64,000 nt of DNA from Mercurialis annua (GCF_937616625.2 NC_065576.1:36668628-36732627), one strand, 5' to 3'. Shown: positions 35,032 to 48,079, numbered from the stretch's first letter. Notes: generated from the sequence alone by a model not told the origin. Program-made: numbers and translations.

Positions 35032-35865
35032 TAGGGGTAGGCAAAAAAACCGGTCAAACCGATTAACCGAACCGAAACCGAAAAACCGAACCGGAAAATG
35101 TGGTTAACCGGTCCAACGGTTTAGGTTTAGGTTTTGATTTTTAGTTTTCATGGTTAATGGTTTAGGTTTAGGTTTTGGATTTCTAAAAACCGTGGTTAAC
35201 CGGTTTATATATATATATTCATATATTTTTAATAATTAATAAGATATATTTTATGATCTATAAAATAATATTGATTTTATAATATACACAATAAAATCTA
35301 AATATAAAAATATATTGACATATATTTTATTTAGGAATATTTATATATTTTAGGAGATTTTATATATGAAAATATTGTAAAAGAAATTTGTTTTCCTTAT
35401 TAAAATATTTACTTAACAAAAATAGGAATATTTAAGTCTATAAATAGTAGAAAGTGGACGTGAACAACACTACAAACAATTCAAAAAATACAAACCTACC
35501 TTTAATATTACTCATAAATTATTTGTAAATAATAATAGTTTTAAATATTGCATTGATTTAACTATTTATAAGATAGTTTAGATTTATATTTTTTTAATAT
35601 AATTTGAATTTCTATAGTTTTTTTTTGTTTGCTAAAAAATCAAATAGAATTAAAAATATATCTTTTTTTGTCTTTAATTTTTCTAATGGTTATATGGTTA
35701 AAAACCGCAAAACCGAAAAACCGAACCGTTTTTTATGGTTAACCAATTTACCGGTTAACCGTTTAAAATTTTAGGTTTAGGTTTTTAATTTTAAAAACCG
35801 TATTACAATGGACCGGTTTACAAGTTACCCTCATGGACCGGTTAACCGGTCCATGCCCACCCCTA
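35032..35865. mobile_element. Non-autonomous hAT-like element (834 bp), nested
   Basis: Termini TAGGGGTAGGCA and TGCCCACCCCTA with a perfect 8-bp duplication, tctgccat, at 35024-35031 and 35866-35873. Subterminal blocks repeat aaccggttt and ggtttaggttt in both orientations; the core is very AT-rich. It is a relative of the element at 2867-3334 by TIR and layout. It is younger than the MULE-like element that contains it. Confidence 0.88.
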
Positions 35866-36209
35866 TCTGCCATGTCAGCAAAATACCATAAAAAATTTAA
35901 ACACCCAAAATACCCCTAATTTAATTTAGAAAAAGACAAAAAAGATAAATCAACTCAATCAAATCCAATAAATTAACCCAACAACTAACCCAACCATTAC
36001 CTCATCCAACCACCGCCGCACCCGACCACCCCGGGAAATTTTCCGGTCATCTTTGAATCGGAGAAGATGACCGGAAAATTTTCTGGTCATCACCGGATCT
36101 ATTCCTCAGCGAGGAACAAATCTATGTTCCTCAACCGACGATCTGTTCCTCACTGAGGAACAGACGACGTTCCTCATGTGAGGAAGACGACCTAGCTGGG
36201 TCGTCTCTA

Positions 36210-36275
36210 GTTCTTCGAAGAACAGCTCTTGTTCTTCGAAGAACAGAAGCTGTTCTTCGATGATTCGAAGAACAT
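36210..36275. repeat. Cluster of ttcttcgaagaa palindromes
   Basis: Three near-identical palindromes (two of gttcttcgaagaac and one extended variant with gatgattcgaagaac) lie within 66 bases. They resemble packed TTC/GAA heat-shock-element half-sites, although the spacing is not the classical one. They belong to the 1.85-kb MULE-like element. Confidence 0.6.
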
Positions 36276-37830
36276 AATTTCTGTTCTCAAAGAGGACGAC
36301 CGGAGACGGCGGGGTTAGCGGCGGCGGCGAGTGTTTGGGTTGTTGGTGGATGGATTGGCCGAATGGTTTAGGTTAGATTGAGTTGGGTTGCATTGAGCTG
36401 GGTTGGATTGAGTTGGTTGGATTTAGTTGGGGTATTTTGGGTATTTTATTTTATTTTTTGATGACGTGTCAGATGATGTGGCGCCGTCAGATTTTTTTTA
36501 TTTCAAGAATGTCAGTTGACCAGAAAAGACGGCGCCAGAGGTATTTTTGTCCTCAGGGGGTTTAGTGAGCGCCGACACAAAGATCAGGGGGTTTAGCGTC
36601 CGTTTTTAAACATCAGGGGGTTTAGCGCCCGTACCCCTTAAAGTCAGGGGCTATGGATGATTATTAGCCTGAATAGTATTATGGGCGGAGAGAAGATGAT
36701 TTTCCGGCTAGTTGTAAAGATCATCTTCTCCCACCCTCAAAGAAGTGGAGAAAATGTGAGTTTTTCTAGAGTGAAGGAAGAGAACAAATTTTAGAGAGAG
36801 AAGTTTTTTTTTTGATGTCTTTTTTATCTTATTATGTTATAGAGTGTAAATATTTCATTTGTTTTGCCAATACCCTTTTTTTCATATCAATTTTTAAAAT
36901 TAAGACAAACTAAATGATTACAAATGTGAAAAATAAAAGGAACATCCCCTTCCATTTAGAGTTTTATAAACTTATAGAACTTGATTGAATTTTTTTTCTG
37001 CCAAAAACTTGATTGAATTACTAAAGATGTAAATGGTGCTTAAAAACCCTCCAGCATTTAAATTCTTTGAAATATAATAATATTACACCGCCATAATTTC
37101 AATTTTGGATTTTGTTTTCTTATTTTATTTTGAATGAAGTTGATCATCAATTATATGATTTGTTTTGTAAAGTTATGTATTTTGCGACAGTTAATTTTCA
37201 ATGTACTTTAATATATTTTACTTAAAAGGATAATAAATGTGTCAAAATATAATGAATGCATTAAAGAGTTTCATCCCCTGAGCCTAATGGCTAATTATTT
37301 CTTTCATTCAATTGACCAGGGGAAGGTAGCTATGGCACTGTTATACTAATGAAAAAATCATCCATGTTTGTCTCATCAGACAAAATATGTGCACCAGCAA
37401 AAAGACATTTTAAAAAATAAAGTTTCGGAGTTTCATAAGCATTCTGAAAATGAAAGCCAAACGCGCCGAAACATAAGAATCAAAAAAATTTCCGTACAAC
37501 ATAAGCACCATGTTCATCAGTAAGAAAGATAAATGGAAGAGAATACGAGCAAGAACAAAAGGAAATGTTATTTAGAACAGAAAAATGTGTCTGGTTCCGC
37601 CAGCCGAAATATAAATTTGAATTATGAAAGCTAAATTGCATACTGCAGTTGAACAATCTAAAAGTGAAAGAAAAATTAAAACTACATCTCAAGCAAAACA
37701 TAATGTTTTTAGTAATCATAAAATAAAAGCCACACAAATAAAAGAGAGAATATACTCGTCTGCACCAAAACAGCCTTCAAAGTATTTACAACTTCAACAC
37801 ACCTCATAATTATACACAAATTCCATTCTT

Positions 37831-40800
37831 TTACTTTCTTCCCCACGGAAAGCAGCAACTCTGCCAAAACATTGAACATGTGATTAGATACAACAGATGG
37901 CAACAGAAACGTAAGTAGCACGCAAATGGAAACGTCACAACAGAAAATACCGAAATGAAACGCCAAAACGTAAGACCGGAAAAGTTTTCGTGCAACATAG
38001 AGAAGAATTTGTGCACTTGGCGTTAAACATGTGAGAATGGCATACCTTAGAGCTGTTGCTGGGGGTTGGCCTATGACCAGGTCTATAAGGTGACTCTGTA
38101 GGCATGCCAGGTACTTTCCCTGCTCCAGTTTGCCTTTCCTCCCTTACTTTGTTAAAAATGTGAGTATAGCCATCAGCCGATGCAGGGTTATTCTCATCCC
38201 ACTCCCCAAATTTCGGAACAGCAGCACCCTTATCAGGCTGTCACACCAAAAACGAACACAGGAACAAATTTCAGTAAAATATCAAGGTATGAAAAGAAAA
38301 GAAAACTGACAAATTAGTCATCTTGAGCCTTTTGTTTTTGAAAGAGTTATGATTCTGGAGAAGCCAAGCATTACATGGTAGTAGATTAAAAAAATAACTT
38401 ATCGCACACGAGCAACTTTGTAACAATTTAAATAAATCAAAAGTTACTTACCTACAAATAAATGGACATGCTCAAAGGAACACGAAAAGGTAAAAGTTTT
38501 AGACAAGAGGGGAGAAAATTTACACTTTCATCGCCTTTTGGTTTCAACCGAGATCTTCCAGGAGTTCCGTGGCTGCTTTCGTATGAGCCTTTTGCTTCCC
38601 AGGCAGGAGATGGAGCCCCACTGCCTCTCCCTGAGATCTTAGCCTTTTGATGGATTGGGGACTGCTCTATGCTGTATTCAGACCCACTGCTGCGTACATT
38701 TTGTCTTCCAGTTTGATTGTTCACTCCACGGCCTCCATAACGTTGGGGCACTGGCTCATTCGCAGCTCTTCGGTTCATATTGTCATGGCGCCCAGGAGAG
38801 TCAGAAGACCGTCTGAGATCGCTTTCTTCGCTGCTCCTTTGACGCTCGTGAGCTCGTCTAACAGCTCCCTGTCCAACAGGTTCCTCTGATGCAACTCTGC
38901 CCCCAGAATGAGGACCTTGAGGTGGAGCTGCATATTCAGGGACCAAATCCAAATTCTCTTGCGGGTCATTTGGATTTATCATCGGCCCACCTCTGCCCTT
39001 TCGAGCCTTATCAAAATAAGCTGTATATGGAACATTTTCTTCACTTTCCCAGTTACCAAATTTAGGCACATGAGAACGTTGCTGTCACCACAATAAGAGA
39101 ATTTTATACAAGATAATCAGCCACAAAGCAACAAATTATCATCCAAAGCTTATCTATCTATAATGATCAGCGACTCTAGTGGGGTGAATGAAGATATGCT
39201 AATAACAAACTCGTACATATTGCAAAATCTGAATGTTCCATGGTTCTAAGAACATCCGAAAATGAGAGCAGCCATATTGCATCATGATAACCAACCACTT
39301 AATTATTTGATCTCATATGTATATGATGCAACCAACTTAAATGGTACTCATGACACAACAGAGCAGGAATTGGAATAGAGTACTGAAAACAAGAAGAAAA
39401 CCAAAAATGATACATGATATAAATATGCTATAATTCTTATACAATAGTGAATGCTTCTAATACTAAATTGAAATATATACCAAAGCAAGAAAATCAGTTT
39501 GAATTACAGCTATGCACTAATATTAAACTATAAAGTATCAAGTAATGAGCTCCTAGACATCTCATATCTGCACATATAAATCTATGTAGATAGCTTCCAT
39601 TGGAGTTTAGAAGGCTAGCTATACCGTGCAATCATATCAATTGCAAAGGTTGGCAGTAAAAGATAAAATGGAACTGAGAGGAGTGGCATACAGTTTATAT
39701 ACTAAGCAAGTGTGTAAAGCCAGTGCATTATCTTATTCAAATAATGTTTGACTCGTTTTCTTCAGCATTTTCAACCAGCTTATCATAAAACCCAATGAAA
39801 AGGATTTTCCATCCGACGCATGAAAATCTGAGGAAGGAGTCAAATTTACACCAAGAATTTTTCGAGCATTTAAAGGGTGATTAGTCATCCACATCCTGAG
39901 AAATGAGTGATCCATACACACCATACAACAGATGTAGCAACCGGGAATGAAAGCAACAGTAAGGATACATATCTAAATCGAAGACCTAAGAACATGATAA
40001 TGCGCCTCACCCTCAGATAATGACATAAAGGAAAATAGTCCTAAAACGTGAATCTCATTTTATAGTTACATTATGAATGACTACATGTAACAAGTTATTC
40101 TTGTTGCTCAACCTTCTCAATTTAGTACCTTCATGATTTCTTAGTTTAAAGCGGTCTCACAAATTCAATAATTTTTTCTACAATTTAATTCCACTTTTAA
40201 CCCTTAATTTCTTTTTTTCCTTATAGTTGGAGAACTGGAAAGAAAACCAAACCAACTTAATCACATGCCTGTCAAATGACAGATCATTTTTCTCTTAAAA
40301 GTAAGTCTCACGAAACTTTTTTTTTTTGACACCTAGGAGAGGGCTTTTGAGGATTCAAGAACAACTTACGGTCGAAAAAAGTGAAGTCCGCAAGTTTTTT
40401 TCTGTGCAAGATCTACAGTCTTGTGCTACTTAGAAAGCATGGAAAGAAAGAGAAGGGAGGAAGGGAGAAAACAATTGCGAAATGCACAGACTATATTTAC
40501 AATGGATGAGGAAAACGATAATCCAACCTGTCGTCAAAATAGTAAAAAAACAAAGACTTGAGAAAACTCAGAAATAGACATGACAAGATGCAAAGTCAAC
40601 CATACCATTAAGGGCAAGATGCTATCTGGTTTAACAGTTTCTACTTGAGCAAATACAAAAAAGACAAATCCTACTGCCTAGCAAATAACAGCAAACAGTT
40701 TCTTCCTGAAGTATATAATTATAATCGGCTAATCAGTAAAGCACGAGATTGACCTGAACTGAGCAGACTCCCTTGATTATTAATCACAAAAAATGAGAGA

Positions 40801-42334
40801 AGATACTAACCAATCATCTGTCTCCTAAAAACCCTAAACGACCGAAGTATCATAACTTATACCAACTAAGATTGGCTTAATCAGAAGTTAATTTCAGGGG
40901 GCACATTCTGTTCAACTATCAATGCAGAAAGTTAAACATGGAAAAAGGACATGCTACTTATGTTAATTGAGAAATTAGCAAATAGCATTATAGTTGCAGC
41001 TGACAACATATACTATGAGTCGATGACACATAGTTGACCACATTACACAAGAAAGAGAAACATGTATGCTCCTCAAGCCTTTGAGATTACAGAATTGCGC
41101 TCTACAAAGATCCAAGCACCACGAGGATGATAAAGTATTAGCAAATTTTTACAGTCCATTTTATATACAGACAATCATAACTGGTAAGTCTAAGAGGTTC
41201 GCTTCAATTTCCTTTGGTACAAGGATAAAAAAAAAGAGTGAAGTGTTAAATTATGCAAATTAGCAACTAAATTAAATTAAATCTGATCTCAAACAACAAA
41301 CGCTTTCAAATCCAAAACTATAATGTAAGTAAGAAAACTGAGAGCAAAGGGGAGGAAAAATAGAGAATCGCTTTCAAAAGCAAGTAAGAAAGTTGACAAT
41401 TGACAATTCTCCTTCTACTTAAATAAGGGCAGCCAGCTGTCAAGGTAAGGGTCATATCTACTCAACAATGGTTCAACAGGAACTTCAACTTCAAAATCAT
41501 GAAAACATCTAATTTCATCGGTCAACTTGATGATTTATCTTCTACTTAGACAGGGAAAGCCAGCTGTCAAGGTAGAGGTCGTAGCTATTCAAGATGAACC
41601 TCAACCTCAAAATTATGAAAAAACATCTATTTCATCGGTCAACATGACAATTTACCTTCTGCTTAAACTAGGGAAAGCCAGCTATCAAGGTAAAGGTCAA
41701 ACTATTCAACAACGGTTCAACATGAACTTCAACTTCAAAACAATGAAATCATCTAATTTCATCAGTCAACATGATGAGAAACATCCTATGCAAGAAGATC
41801 AAAAAGAAAAATGGATCTCTCAGTTAGAACAAAAATTGATGCAAAACAACATACTCCGTGTTCAAAATCACAACTACATGGCCTTACGAGTCACCACAAG
41901 TTCATGAATATATGATTATTGTCGTTAAAGCAATTGAATTATATAAAATCATTCCCAATTTATGGTGATTTAGATATGTTATCATCTACCAGTTGTTCAT
42001 GATGTTGATATCCATCCACCTACTTTATGCCCATTCCCTTTTTTTGGTTATTTCAATACATCCAATTAAACTCATAATTTGTTCCTCACACAACAAGATA
42101 TAATTGATTCATTTTTCACTACAATATAAACGTACCATCAATTAAATCTATGAAGTTCATACTCCAAAAACAGATAAGACCAGAAAATTCAACATTACAA
42201 GAATACCCAGTTCAACTACATAACAATCAAGACATGATCACAACAAACACAAACAAAAAGCACCAATCTTTTCCTACTCTAAAGCAACCCAACAACAGAA
42301 TATAAAACTAAAGAAGTCAAGAACTTACTGCCAT
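37831..42334 (-). CDS. RIN4: RPM1-interacting protein 4 (RIN4), immune regulator
   Basis: RIN4 is a plasma-membrane scaffold guarded by NLR immune receptors and attacked by bacterial effectors. Four coding exons join in phase: 42334-42329 (only ATGGCA), 39081-38524, 38237-38046 and 37860-37831, giving 261 residues. Two NOI domains are present, each with the AvrRpt2-type cleavage core VPKFGx[17 protein letters not shown] near the start and [20 protein letters not shown] near the end. The phosphosite Thr in [11 protein letters not shown] (Thr166 in Arabidopsis) is kept. The C-terminus SCCFPWGRK carries the palmitoylated cysteines. The middle is disordered and rich in Ser, Arg and Gly. The first intron is 3.2 kb and separates the first two codons from the rest. 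The leader (42335 to about 42650) is made of GA/CT repeats. Confidence 0.93.
41395..41765 (+). repeat. Three-unit tandem repeat (about 121 bp) in RIN4 intron 1
   Basis: Each unit contains cttctacttaa/ga, agccagctgtcaaggta, attcaacaa/gatg, aacttcaacttcaaaa and atttcatcggtcaac. Units start at about 41410, 41532 and 41650 and have diverged by substitutions and small indels. They generate a long artificial plus-strand frame. Confidence 0.85.
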
Positions 42335-42524
42335 TCTTCTCTCCACCAAAGCTGGAACAAAACCCAGAAAGCCAAGAAACAATCTTTAAACCAAATTTCA
42401 AACTTTTTTCTTCTCTTTGTTGTCTGACAACAAGAAGAAGCTCAAAAGCTGCAGAGAAGCTAAAACCCACCAAGAAATATATATATACGGTGAGGTTGAG
42501 AAAATGAAGAGACCCTGTCTGTAT

Positions 42525-42650
42525 GGACACGGAGAGAGAAAGAAGGGGGTTGTAGAGAGAGAAAGCGAGTGGAGAAAGAGTCTATAGAGAGTAGTTTTAG
42601 AGAGAGAAAGAGCTTATAATATTAGAGAAGAGAAGAGAAGAAGAGGTTTA
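42525..42650. promoter_or_regulatory. GA-repeat leader/promoter region of RIN4
   Basis: Repeated gagagagaaag and agaagagaagaagagg (CT-rich on the RIN4 strand) lie about 190-310 bases upstream of the RIN4 ATG. CT-rich initiator-region repeats are common in plant 5' UTRs and are bound by GAGA-binding (BPC) factors. The exact transcript start is not visible. Confidence 0.45.
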
Positions 42651-45600
42651 TGAAGCAGCCACCAGTCATGTTTGACAATTCTTTCTTCCAATTCTTCTTC
42701 TCTCTGTAAAAATAAAATTCAAAACCCATCCAACAATAAATATTCTCCTCTTCTTTCTCATTTCTTTTCTCCCTAGACGTCGGTTTATCTATATGGAGTA
42801 TTTTTTTAAAAATAATGGAAGAGGAAGCGCGTTTGTGGAAAAAAATGAACTTACGGTTTTGACAGAATGTTGTCAAGCGTTTATATTATGTAAAATTTAA
42901 AAATATTACTATATGAATTATAAGGAAAATATTTTATAATAAAATAAATAATTAAAATTAGATTTTTGTATATGTTATACAAATTAAACTTTTGCATGGT
43001 CTCTTCAGGGACATCCAACAAACAAAACTTAGAAATTTTTATAAAAATATTTAAAATTTTAAAAATATTTATAAAAATACCTATTAACTTTTTCATTTAC
43101 AAAAATATTGAGTTGACTTAAAATTATTTATAAAATTTCAAAAAATAAAAATTATTTACAAAAATACGGTGTGTATATATCAGTACAATGTCGGTATATT
43201 AAATCTACGAACCGGAGAATTTGAAAACAGTGTTTGGTTTATTATTGATACAATTTTAATATACTTTCGGTATTATCAATAATAATTTCTTTATATATTT
43301 TTTAGTTGATAACATATATTTTTTTATATGTATTTCATTATAGTTGATAGTGAACCAGAAAATTTATATACTGCTGATGTAATTTTAATATATTGTTAGT
43401 TTAATTTTTACTATACGATAGTGCAAATGGCTCTCTTTTTTTTATGATATACCAATCAGAATGGGGGGCCAATATAGATTTTGAATATCCGCATACGAAA
43501 ATACAGCGCCAGGACTAGGAATAGTAGGAAGAGCTTTTTTTCGCGTGTTCATCGAGCTTTCGTGTAATGTTGGTATAATTTTTATTTAATATTAATAAAA
43601 TTTCAGTATGTTCTAATGTGTATATTGTTAGTAAATTTTAGTATATTGTTAGTTTAATTTTTAATTTACAATGTAGTATAATTTTTATAAATATTAATAA
43701 AATTTCAATATGTTTTGATGTGTGTACTCTTGGTATAATATTGGTGTAATGTTAGTAAATTTTTATTTTATTGGTACAATGACATTATACAAACGGTATA
43801 CACCATAATTTTGTAATTATTTTTTATTTTTTGATATTTTTATAATTATTTTTAAATTTAGGATTTTTGTAAATGAAAAAAGTCAACAAGCACTTTTGTA
43901 ATCATTTTCATTTTTGTTTTAATAGATGGTGTAATTTCCTCAAAAACTTATGCATGTATTGTTTTCGTTTCAGCCTGATAAATTTTTAACGACATATTTT
44001 GTAATACCTCACTATTAGATTAATAATATATATTTAAAAGATTTATAATTAATTAATTTATTTGATTATGTTAATATAATAAATCTAGTTAACGTTAGTG
44101 AGTTCTAGAGGACAAAATTTAAATTTTTATGTTATCTACGATTTAAAATAAAACCAATCTTGCGATAAAGTCAAGAAATGATGAAAAATTATAAATTTTA
44201 AAAATTCATCATCTTATAAAAATTTCAATTTAATTACTCGCTTGAAAAGTGAAAAAATTAATATTTTATATTTTTTATATTTGATCAATTATTATTTTAA
44301 AATTATCTCTATAAATCAATTGATTTTATATAGTCTAAAAGATGTAACTTTTAAATTCGTAAATTTATAATTTATAGATTCAAAATTTATATTATTACTA
44401 AATTTTATTAATCTTAAAAAATTTAAATTCAAATGGTGCACTAGAGTTTTCTTCATCTCCGAATTATACCTTTTCTAATTTGTTACTTGTATTAAACATG
44501 GGCGTAAGCTTGATTATTTTGCAGCATTGGTCTCTCTTTGAATATATTTTATATTCAATGCGATTTTTTTATTTTTTCTGGCCATTTGATTTTAATTTAA
44601 ATATTTTTAAATGAATTTAAAATTTATAAAAAATGTTTATTCGAATTTTGTAAATAAGTTTTTTATGTAAGACTTTCAAATATATTTCACACGGCTACCC
44701 AAAATACGTTCTTAAGTCAAAACCAACAATGAGAAGAAAAAAAAACAGAATATTGTATCAGCATAGTATATTGAGATTAATTCAAAAGTAATAACTTTAG
44801 TTTTAGGTCAAATGTTATAAAAAGGCCAAACTTTTTACAAAAGTTTCACAAAAGTCCTGACCTTTCAATTTTGTCGATTTTGGCCAAAAACTGATTATTT
44901 GGTTTCACAAAAGTCCTGACCTTCCAATTTTTTCGATTTTGGCCAAAAATGAATTATTTGGTTTCACAAAAGTCTGACCTTTAAATATTTGGCATGCCAC
45001 ATGGGCGCCATATAGGCGTCACATAGGCAAATTGAAATCAAATTGAAAGTTGGCCACAATTGAAACCAAATAATCTGTTTTTGGCCAAAATTGATAAAAT
45101 TGAAAGGCCAGAATTTTTGTGAAATTTTTATAAAAGGTTTGGCCTTTTTACGACATTTGGCCTTAGTTTTAAATAAAAGAATAGGTTTAAATTTTTAATT
45201 CACAATAGAATTGGTGTAGATTTAATCCGATCAGTAAATTAATATTATACGTGTACATAAAAATAAAAATCACAATAAATGCAAGAAAAAGTAGGTTTGT
45301 AAAATGTTTATGATCCAAATGCTAGAAAATAAGGTTAACGGCGTTAGTCTGTTAATGGCGGCTGACTAAATTTTTGCGTTTTTGTTTATGTCAATGCTGT
45401 AAATTGTTTGTCTTCTTCTGTTGAAACATCTCTGCTGACCTGTCATTTTCTTTCTTATTGATGAAATGTAATGAACCCTATGTTTACAATGTTTTAATAA
45501 ACAATAATATTGGACCTAATTGTTTTTATACTTTAAAAATTTTATACAATTTGCTTTGTTTTGATTTCATTATCCAATATAAATTGTATCTATCCTACAC

Positions 45601-46000
45601 TGATTTGTTTTTCATACTACTTTAAGGTCATTTGGTGATATTTAATTTATAAATTGACTAGAACAGATGTGTTGTTAAACTTTAAGTTTTCTATACTTTC
45701 ATTCAAAAGATTAGTTTAAAAATTTAATTTTTACAATTTAAATAGTATTTTTAGATTTGTTATAAATTTATAATGTTTTAATTGTAATTAAAAAAATATG
45801 AATATTATGTTCATTTAATTAGATTTATAGTCTGATGTTAATCTGATCATAAGATGTCCTGAACGGGATTCCAACTATATATGAATAGGCACCTTCAAGC
45901 CTTCCACATTCAGACTAATTTCCACTCGAGTCGGATAGGTCCCTTGCGGGAGGTAAAGCTCTGTCCCCAAATTTTAAACGGCTAGATACATGAGTACGGT
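42651..46000. other. Gene-free AT-rich region with old elements
   Basis: From about 43020 to 43925 there is a degenerate TIR element: atttacaaaaatac/ttgagttgact near the left end is matched, inverted, by agtcaacaagcacttttgt near the right end, and internal units with gtataatttttat..aataaaatttcaatatg repeat in tandem. A MITE is at 44806-45162. Nothing else is recognised; 44000-44700 is extremely AT-rich. Confidence 0.45.
44806..45162. mobile_element. MULE-type MITE, family A copy 2 (357 bp)
   Basis: Same sequence family as 7531-7877: aaggccaaac..., cacaaaagtcctgacctttc, gattttggccaaaaa, ggcatgccacatgggcgcc. A perfect 9-bp duplication, ttagtttta, is at 44797-44805 and 45163-45171. Confidence 0.9.
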
Positions 46001-46066
46001 TTGAATCCGCGACCTCACTTAAATTGGAAGAGCGCCTTATCAACTCATCTACGCCTTCGGTTGATT
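45846..46066 (-). mobile_element. Candidate tRNA-derived SINE fragment (second SINE type)
   Basis: Minus-strand reading gives gcgtagatgagttgataagg (A-box-like) and, about 30 bases on, gtcgcggattcaaaccg (B-box-like), followed by about 150 bases with cctcccgcaagggacc. This is the order and spacing of a Pol III-derived SINE. I could not find a target duplication or a clear 3' tail, so it may be truncated. Confidence 0.45.
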
Positions 46067-46518
46067 TTATAAAATTTTATGTAAGTGATATATTATCTTA
46101 TTATATAGTCTTAATTTGCTGTAAATATTTAATTTAATTGTTGTGGTCAAAATTGGAATTTTTATAACCGATTTTTCATCAATGAACGAAGACAATCTTT
46201 TGCATATAGAAAAAGATAGAGTTGTAGTTCATATCAAATTTTTAATTTATCTTTCAACTATTATTAATTTATTTTTTCTCTTTCGAAAATCATATTTATC
46301 TTATTTGCTTGAAACCTTATATCGTAAACGCTAATACAAAAATTACCAATAAATTATAACTATTTACTCAAATAGTTATGCTTCGCAACAATCCATTAGA
46401 TTGTGGATTTTATTTTTTTACAAGTTCTCCCCAACTACTTTTTTTATTAAAAAGGAAGTAGTCGAAATGTAAAATACGAGCTTAACACCGGATAACCGAA
46501 GCTTAGATCTTGACTTAA

Positions 46519-46742
46519 GAGAAATTCTTAGGTAGACTCGGTCTACCACGTCATTCCGTATACCATACCTATCACATTATGACACATCATTAAAATGATG
46601 GCAATCTTGTAATATTACTATTTAAAAGTGTAAATAAGTAAAAAACGAATTTATAAGATTGCCATCATTTTAATGACGTGTCATAATGTGATAGGTTAGT
46701 ATACGGATGACGTGGTATACCGAGTCTATATAAGAATTTCTC
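46519..46742. mobile_element. Hairpin MITE (224 bp)
   Basis: Nearly the whole element is one inverted repeat: gagaaattctta, gtagactcggt, cctatcacattatgacacat and cattaaaatgatggcaatct are mirrored on the right. The flanks share cttaa (46514-46518 and 46743-46747), but the duplication length does not identify a superfamily. Confidence 0.75.
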
Positions 46743-46934
46743 CTTAAACTAAACCTGTGCGGACCGCTTTTTAGGATTATTTAACAATTAAGTGTCGAAA
46801 TTTATTTAGCAAATTGCCTACGGTTGGTTGGATGCATACCTTCTTTAGCATTGGCAGCTACCTGTTGGATGGATTAATTAAAATGCAAGTTTTTACAAAT
46901 TAATTATTAGGTTAGGTCACTTTAATTATACACA

Positions 46935-46996
46935 AACTCACGTGTTTGACAAATTTAACACTTTTAACTCACGTGTTTGACAAATTTAACACTTTT
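46935..46996 (+). repeat. 31-bp direct repeat, two units
   Basis: The phrases ctcacgtgtttgac and aaatttaacactttt occur twice in a row with a period of 31 bases. Confidence 0.85.
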
Positions 46997-46999
46997 GAA

Positions 47000-47960
47000 C
47001 ATATAAAAATTATTGCCATTGTTTTCTTCTTCAAAAACAAAAATCATAAAAACATTGCCCTCTTCATTTTTGAGATTATTTGCACGAAAATGATCAGCAT
47101 ATCATGTGCATGTAATGAAACAGAAATAGTTTTATTAAATATTTAACTTGTATTCAATAGTAAAATCTATTTAAAACTGTAAGATTTTATATTTAATTTT
47201 AGTGACAGTCAGTTTGAAATAAAAAATAATGATATTTATACTTATAAATACATAAATTTTTCATGTGGTTATTTTTGTTGTTAAATTAGTTAATTTCATT
47301 ATTATGAAAATTATATTCTTTCCGTTTCAATTGATTTGTCCACTTTCATAATTTTTTTGTCCCTAAATTTTTATCTATTTTTGAAAAATAATAATTTTTT
47401 AAACTTAAATTGTCTATACTATTTTTATTTTAAATCTATTAATGAGCTAATATTTATTCATATCTATAAATAATAAGAATTGGTGACTCTATTAAATAAA
47501 AATATAGTAAAAAAAATTCATAAAATTAATTATATTTTTTAAAATTGTATAATAATGATAAAAAAAGATAATTCTATTAAGACGGAGTAATATTAACCTG
47601 TCTGTAAAAGGACAAAATAAAAAGGAGTAAATACACATATATTGATAGTATTTTTTAACGCCAGGATGAAATGGACTAAAAAGTGCAATATTTACTTTTT
47701 TTCTTAAGAAAAAAGGGAAGTAAAATAAAGAAGTGGATTATCTAAAAAAGAAATAGAGAAGTGGATGGCACGTCGGATTTATGCTTATGCAAGTGGAATA
47801 TTGACCTATCAAATGAGCAGAAGCATTAAGTACATATTTATTAATGCATGATATAATTAATATAATATAAAAATCCAAAATATTCTCATTTTTTTATGAA
47901 ACAATATTTCTCAGACTATGTATGGTACTAGAATTAATCAAAAAAATTGTATTCATTTTT
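47000..47960. other. Gene-free AT-rich spacer
   Basis: I see no gene, no recognisable element and no structured repeat in this stretch. Confidence 0.4.
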
Positions 47961-47964
47961 TTAG

Positions 47965-48030
47965 TTTAAGATATGGCTTCTTAAATGTCCTTGCAGTTTA
48001 AGATACGGCTTCTTAAATGTCCTTACATAC
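47965..48030 (+). repeat. 32-bp tandem duplication next to the kinase fragment
   Basis: The phrase gtttaagata(t/c)ggcttctt followed by aaatgtcctt(g/a)ca occurs twice with one difference in each half. It lies about 50 bases before the duplicated kinase tail. Confidence 0.85.
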
Positions 48031-48079
48031 TTCTTCCAATAATAAAAGAAATGCGATTGAAAGGCAAGAAATCTAAAAT

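Larger units (their letters stand above)
34823..36669. mobile_element. MULE-like element with about 110-bp TIRs (1.85 kb)
   Basis: Ends ggctaataatcacccatg and catggatgattattagcc style inverted arms, continuing with gggcgctaaaccccctgat and its complement. A perfect 9-bp duplication, tgaatagta, lies at 34814-34822 and 36670-36678. The interior has a run of near-palindromes (ttcttcgaagaa, three copies at about 36210-36275) and GC-rich text (36000-36340). No transposase. It is itself interrupted by a hAT-like element at 35032-35865. Confidence 0.88.

Noticed and set aside
41527..41907. Plus-strand frame of 126 residues
   Set aside because: It runs through the 121-bp tandem repeat in the RIN4 intron and has no recognisable domain.
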